Positions 42,393-42,792 of a stretch of 42,792 nucleotides of DNA are shown piece after piece; within the stretch, counting starts at the first letter, position 1, and every line of letters begins with the position of its first letter. The stretch is from Fimbriiglobus sp. (GTDB lineage: Bacteria > Planctomycetota > Planctomycetia > Gemmatales > Gemmataceae). The notes beneath the pieces were generated by a model. It worked only from the letters and a program-made list of their open reading frames with translations. It was not told the DNA's origin and searched no databases. Both the position numbers and the translations under genes were made by a program. The stretch covers positions 1 through 42,792 of the forward strand of contig JANYHV010000026.1 in the NCBI GenBank assembly GCA_025362195.1, in the 5' to 3' direction.

Positions 42393-42737
42393 TTACTTCA
42401 GGTCGAAATCGAGCCCGTCTTTGGCCTTTTCGACGTCGGCCGTCAGGTCCGTTTTCGTGGCGTCTTGGTACTTGGTAGGGATTGTCGTCCGGCCCACTTT
42501 GCTCGCCTTGCGGACCCACTCCGGTTCGATCACGACCTTGTACTTGCCGGGAATGAGGTCGATTTTGTACTCCCCGCCTTCGAGGACGGCGAAGTCTTCC
42601 CGGCCCTTGCCGTCGGTCGGGAGAAACGCGATCGAGGCCTTGGACACGGGCTGTCCGTTTTGCATCACTTTGCCCGACACTTTGACGAGGGTCGGCGCGG
42701 ACGGTTCGCTACGTCGCCACGATTCTCCATGGGGCAC
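42393..42737 (-). pseudogene. 5'-truncated small lipoprotein gene (carboxypeptidase-regulatory-like)
   Basis: The frame encodes VSGKVMQNGQPVSKASIAFLP, YKIDLIPGKYKVVIEP and further beta-sandwich segments like those of the small lipoprotein at 37044. Homologous sequence ends near 42690. Beyond that, the frame up to a GTG at 42737 encodes MPHGESWRRSEPSA, which is antisense to an integrase-like sequence and has no signal peptide or lipobox. The gene has therefore most likely lost its start and export signal. An intact cytoplasmic protein from GTG 42737 is the less likely alternative. Confidence 0.65.
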
Positions 42738-42792
42738 TCAAGGACGCGGTCGAGGAGGGGTTGATCCAGTGGAATCCGGCCGACAAGGCCAA
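42686..42792 (+). pseudogene. Tyrosine recombinase/integrase fragment, 5'-truncated, runs off the window
   Basis: From about 42692 the plus strand reads SARTVRYVATILHGALKDA, then VEEGLIQWNPADKA to the right edge. This pattern is typical of the end of the core-binding (SAM-like) domain of phage-type integrases, where xSARTVRxxxxxLxxALxxAVxxGLIxxNPA is followed by the catalytic domain. A stop codon at 42683 lies just upstream in frame and no start codon precedes the match, so the 5' part is missing. The downstream part is outside the window, so its state is unknown. Confidence 0.6.

Overview
The window looks like chromosomal DNA from a planctomycete, most likely a Gemmataceae-type organism. This is inferred from gene content: DUF1549/DUF1553 and WD40 cytochrome proteins, two DUF1501 Tat-signal proteins, a DUF1559 pseudopilin paired with a small lipoprotein, and DUF1571 and TIGR03009 secreted proteins. 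The DNA is very GC-rich, so long open frames on the wrong strand are common and were discarded. No RNA genes, CRISPR array or complete mobile element were seen. Every gene-free stretch is under 300 bases.

Left part (1-6487): a divergent planctomycete cytochrome module. A WD40/cytochrome c protein and a DUF1549/DUF1553 protein (cut by the left edge) read leftward; a DUF1501 protein reads rightward. Next (6511-12011) is a six-gene leftward operon: TetR regulator, DevC-like permease, MacB/DevA-like ATPase, HlyD-type adaptor, rpe and a DUF1571 protein. A TetR-type dyad sits exactly at the predicted start of transcription. Facing it are a secreted Gly/Gln-rich repeat protein and a TolC-like outer-membrane lipoprotein, which could complete a three-part exporter.

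Middle (15671-30866): a membrane-anchored PP2C phosphatase, an APC-family permease, a secreted prenyltransferase-fold protein, two overlapping isocitrate-dehydrogenase-like genes, an MlaE-MlaF-MlaD (MCE) lipid transport operon, and a lone glutamate synthase large subunit whose stop abuts that of mlaD. Heptanucleotide repeats of the TCGGGTG type, arranged as strong inverted repeats, lie inside both transporter operons (9213-9400 and 24371-24570). They resemble cyanobacterial STRR repeats and are the most unusual DNA structure here.

Right part (31061-42792): TIGR03009 protein, a secreted helical protein, a double SseB-like protein coupled to a membrane LamG protein, DUF1559 pseudopilin plus lipoprotein, another lipoprotein, a DmlA/TtuC-type dehydrogenase, a second DUF1501 protein and a stand-alone TIGR00300 ornithine-cyclodeaminase-type enzyme. 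At the right edge a lipoprotein gene lacking its 5' end meets a tyrosine-recombinase fragment also lacking its 5' end, which looks like a recombination scar.

Taken together the window mixes central metabolism (rpe, gltB, IDH-like pair, DmlA-like, ornithine to proline) with cell-envelope transport and secretion. No single novel defence or biosynthetic system is evident. The best candidates for something new are the repeat-bearing transporter operons, the exporter/Gly-Gln protein/TolC neighbourhood and the IDH-like gene pair.
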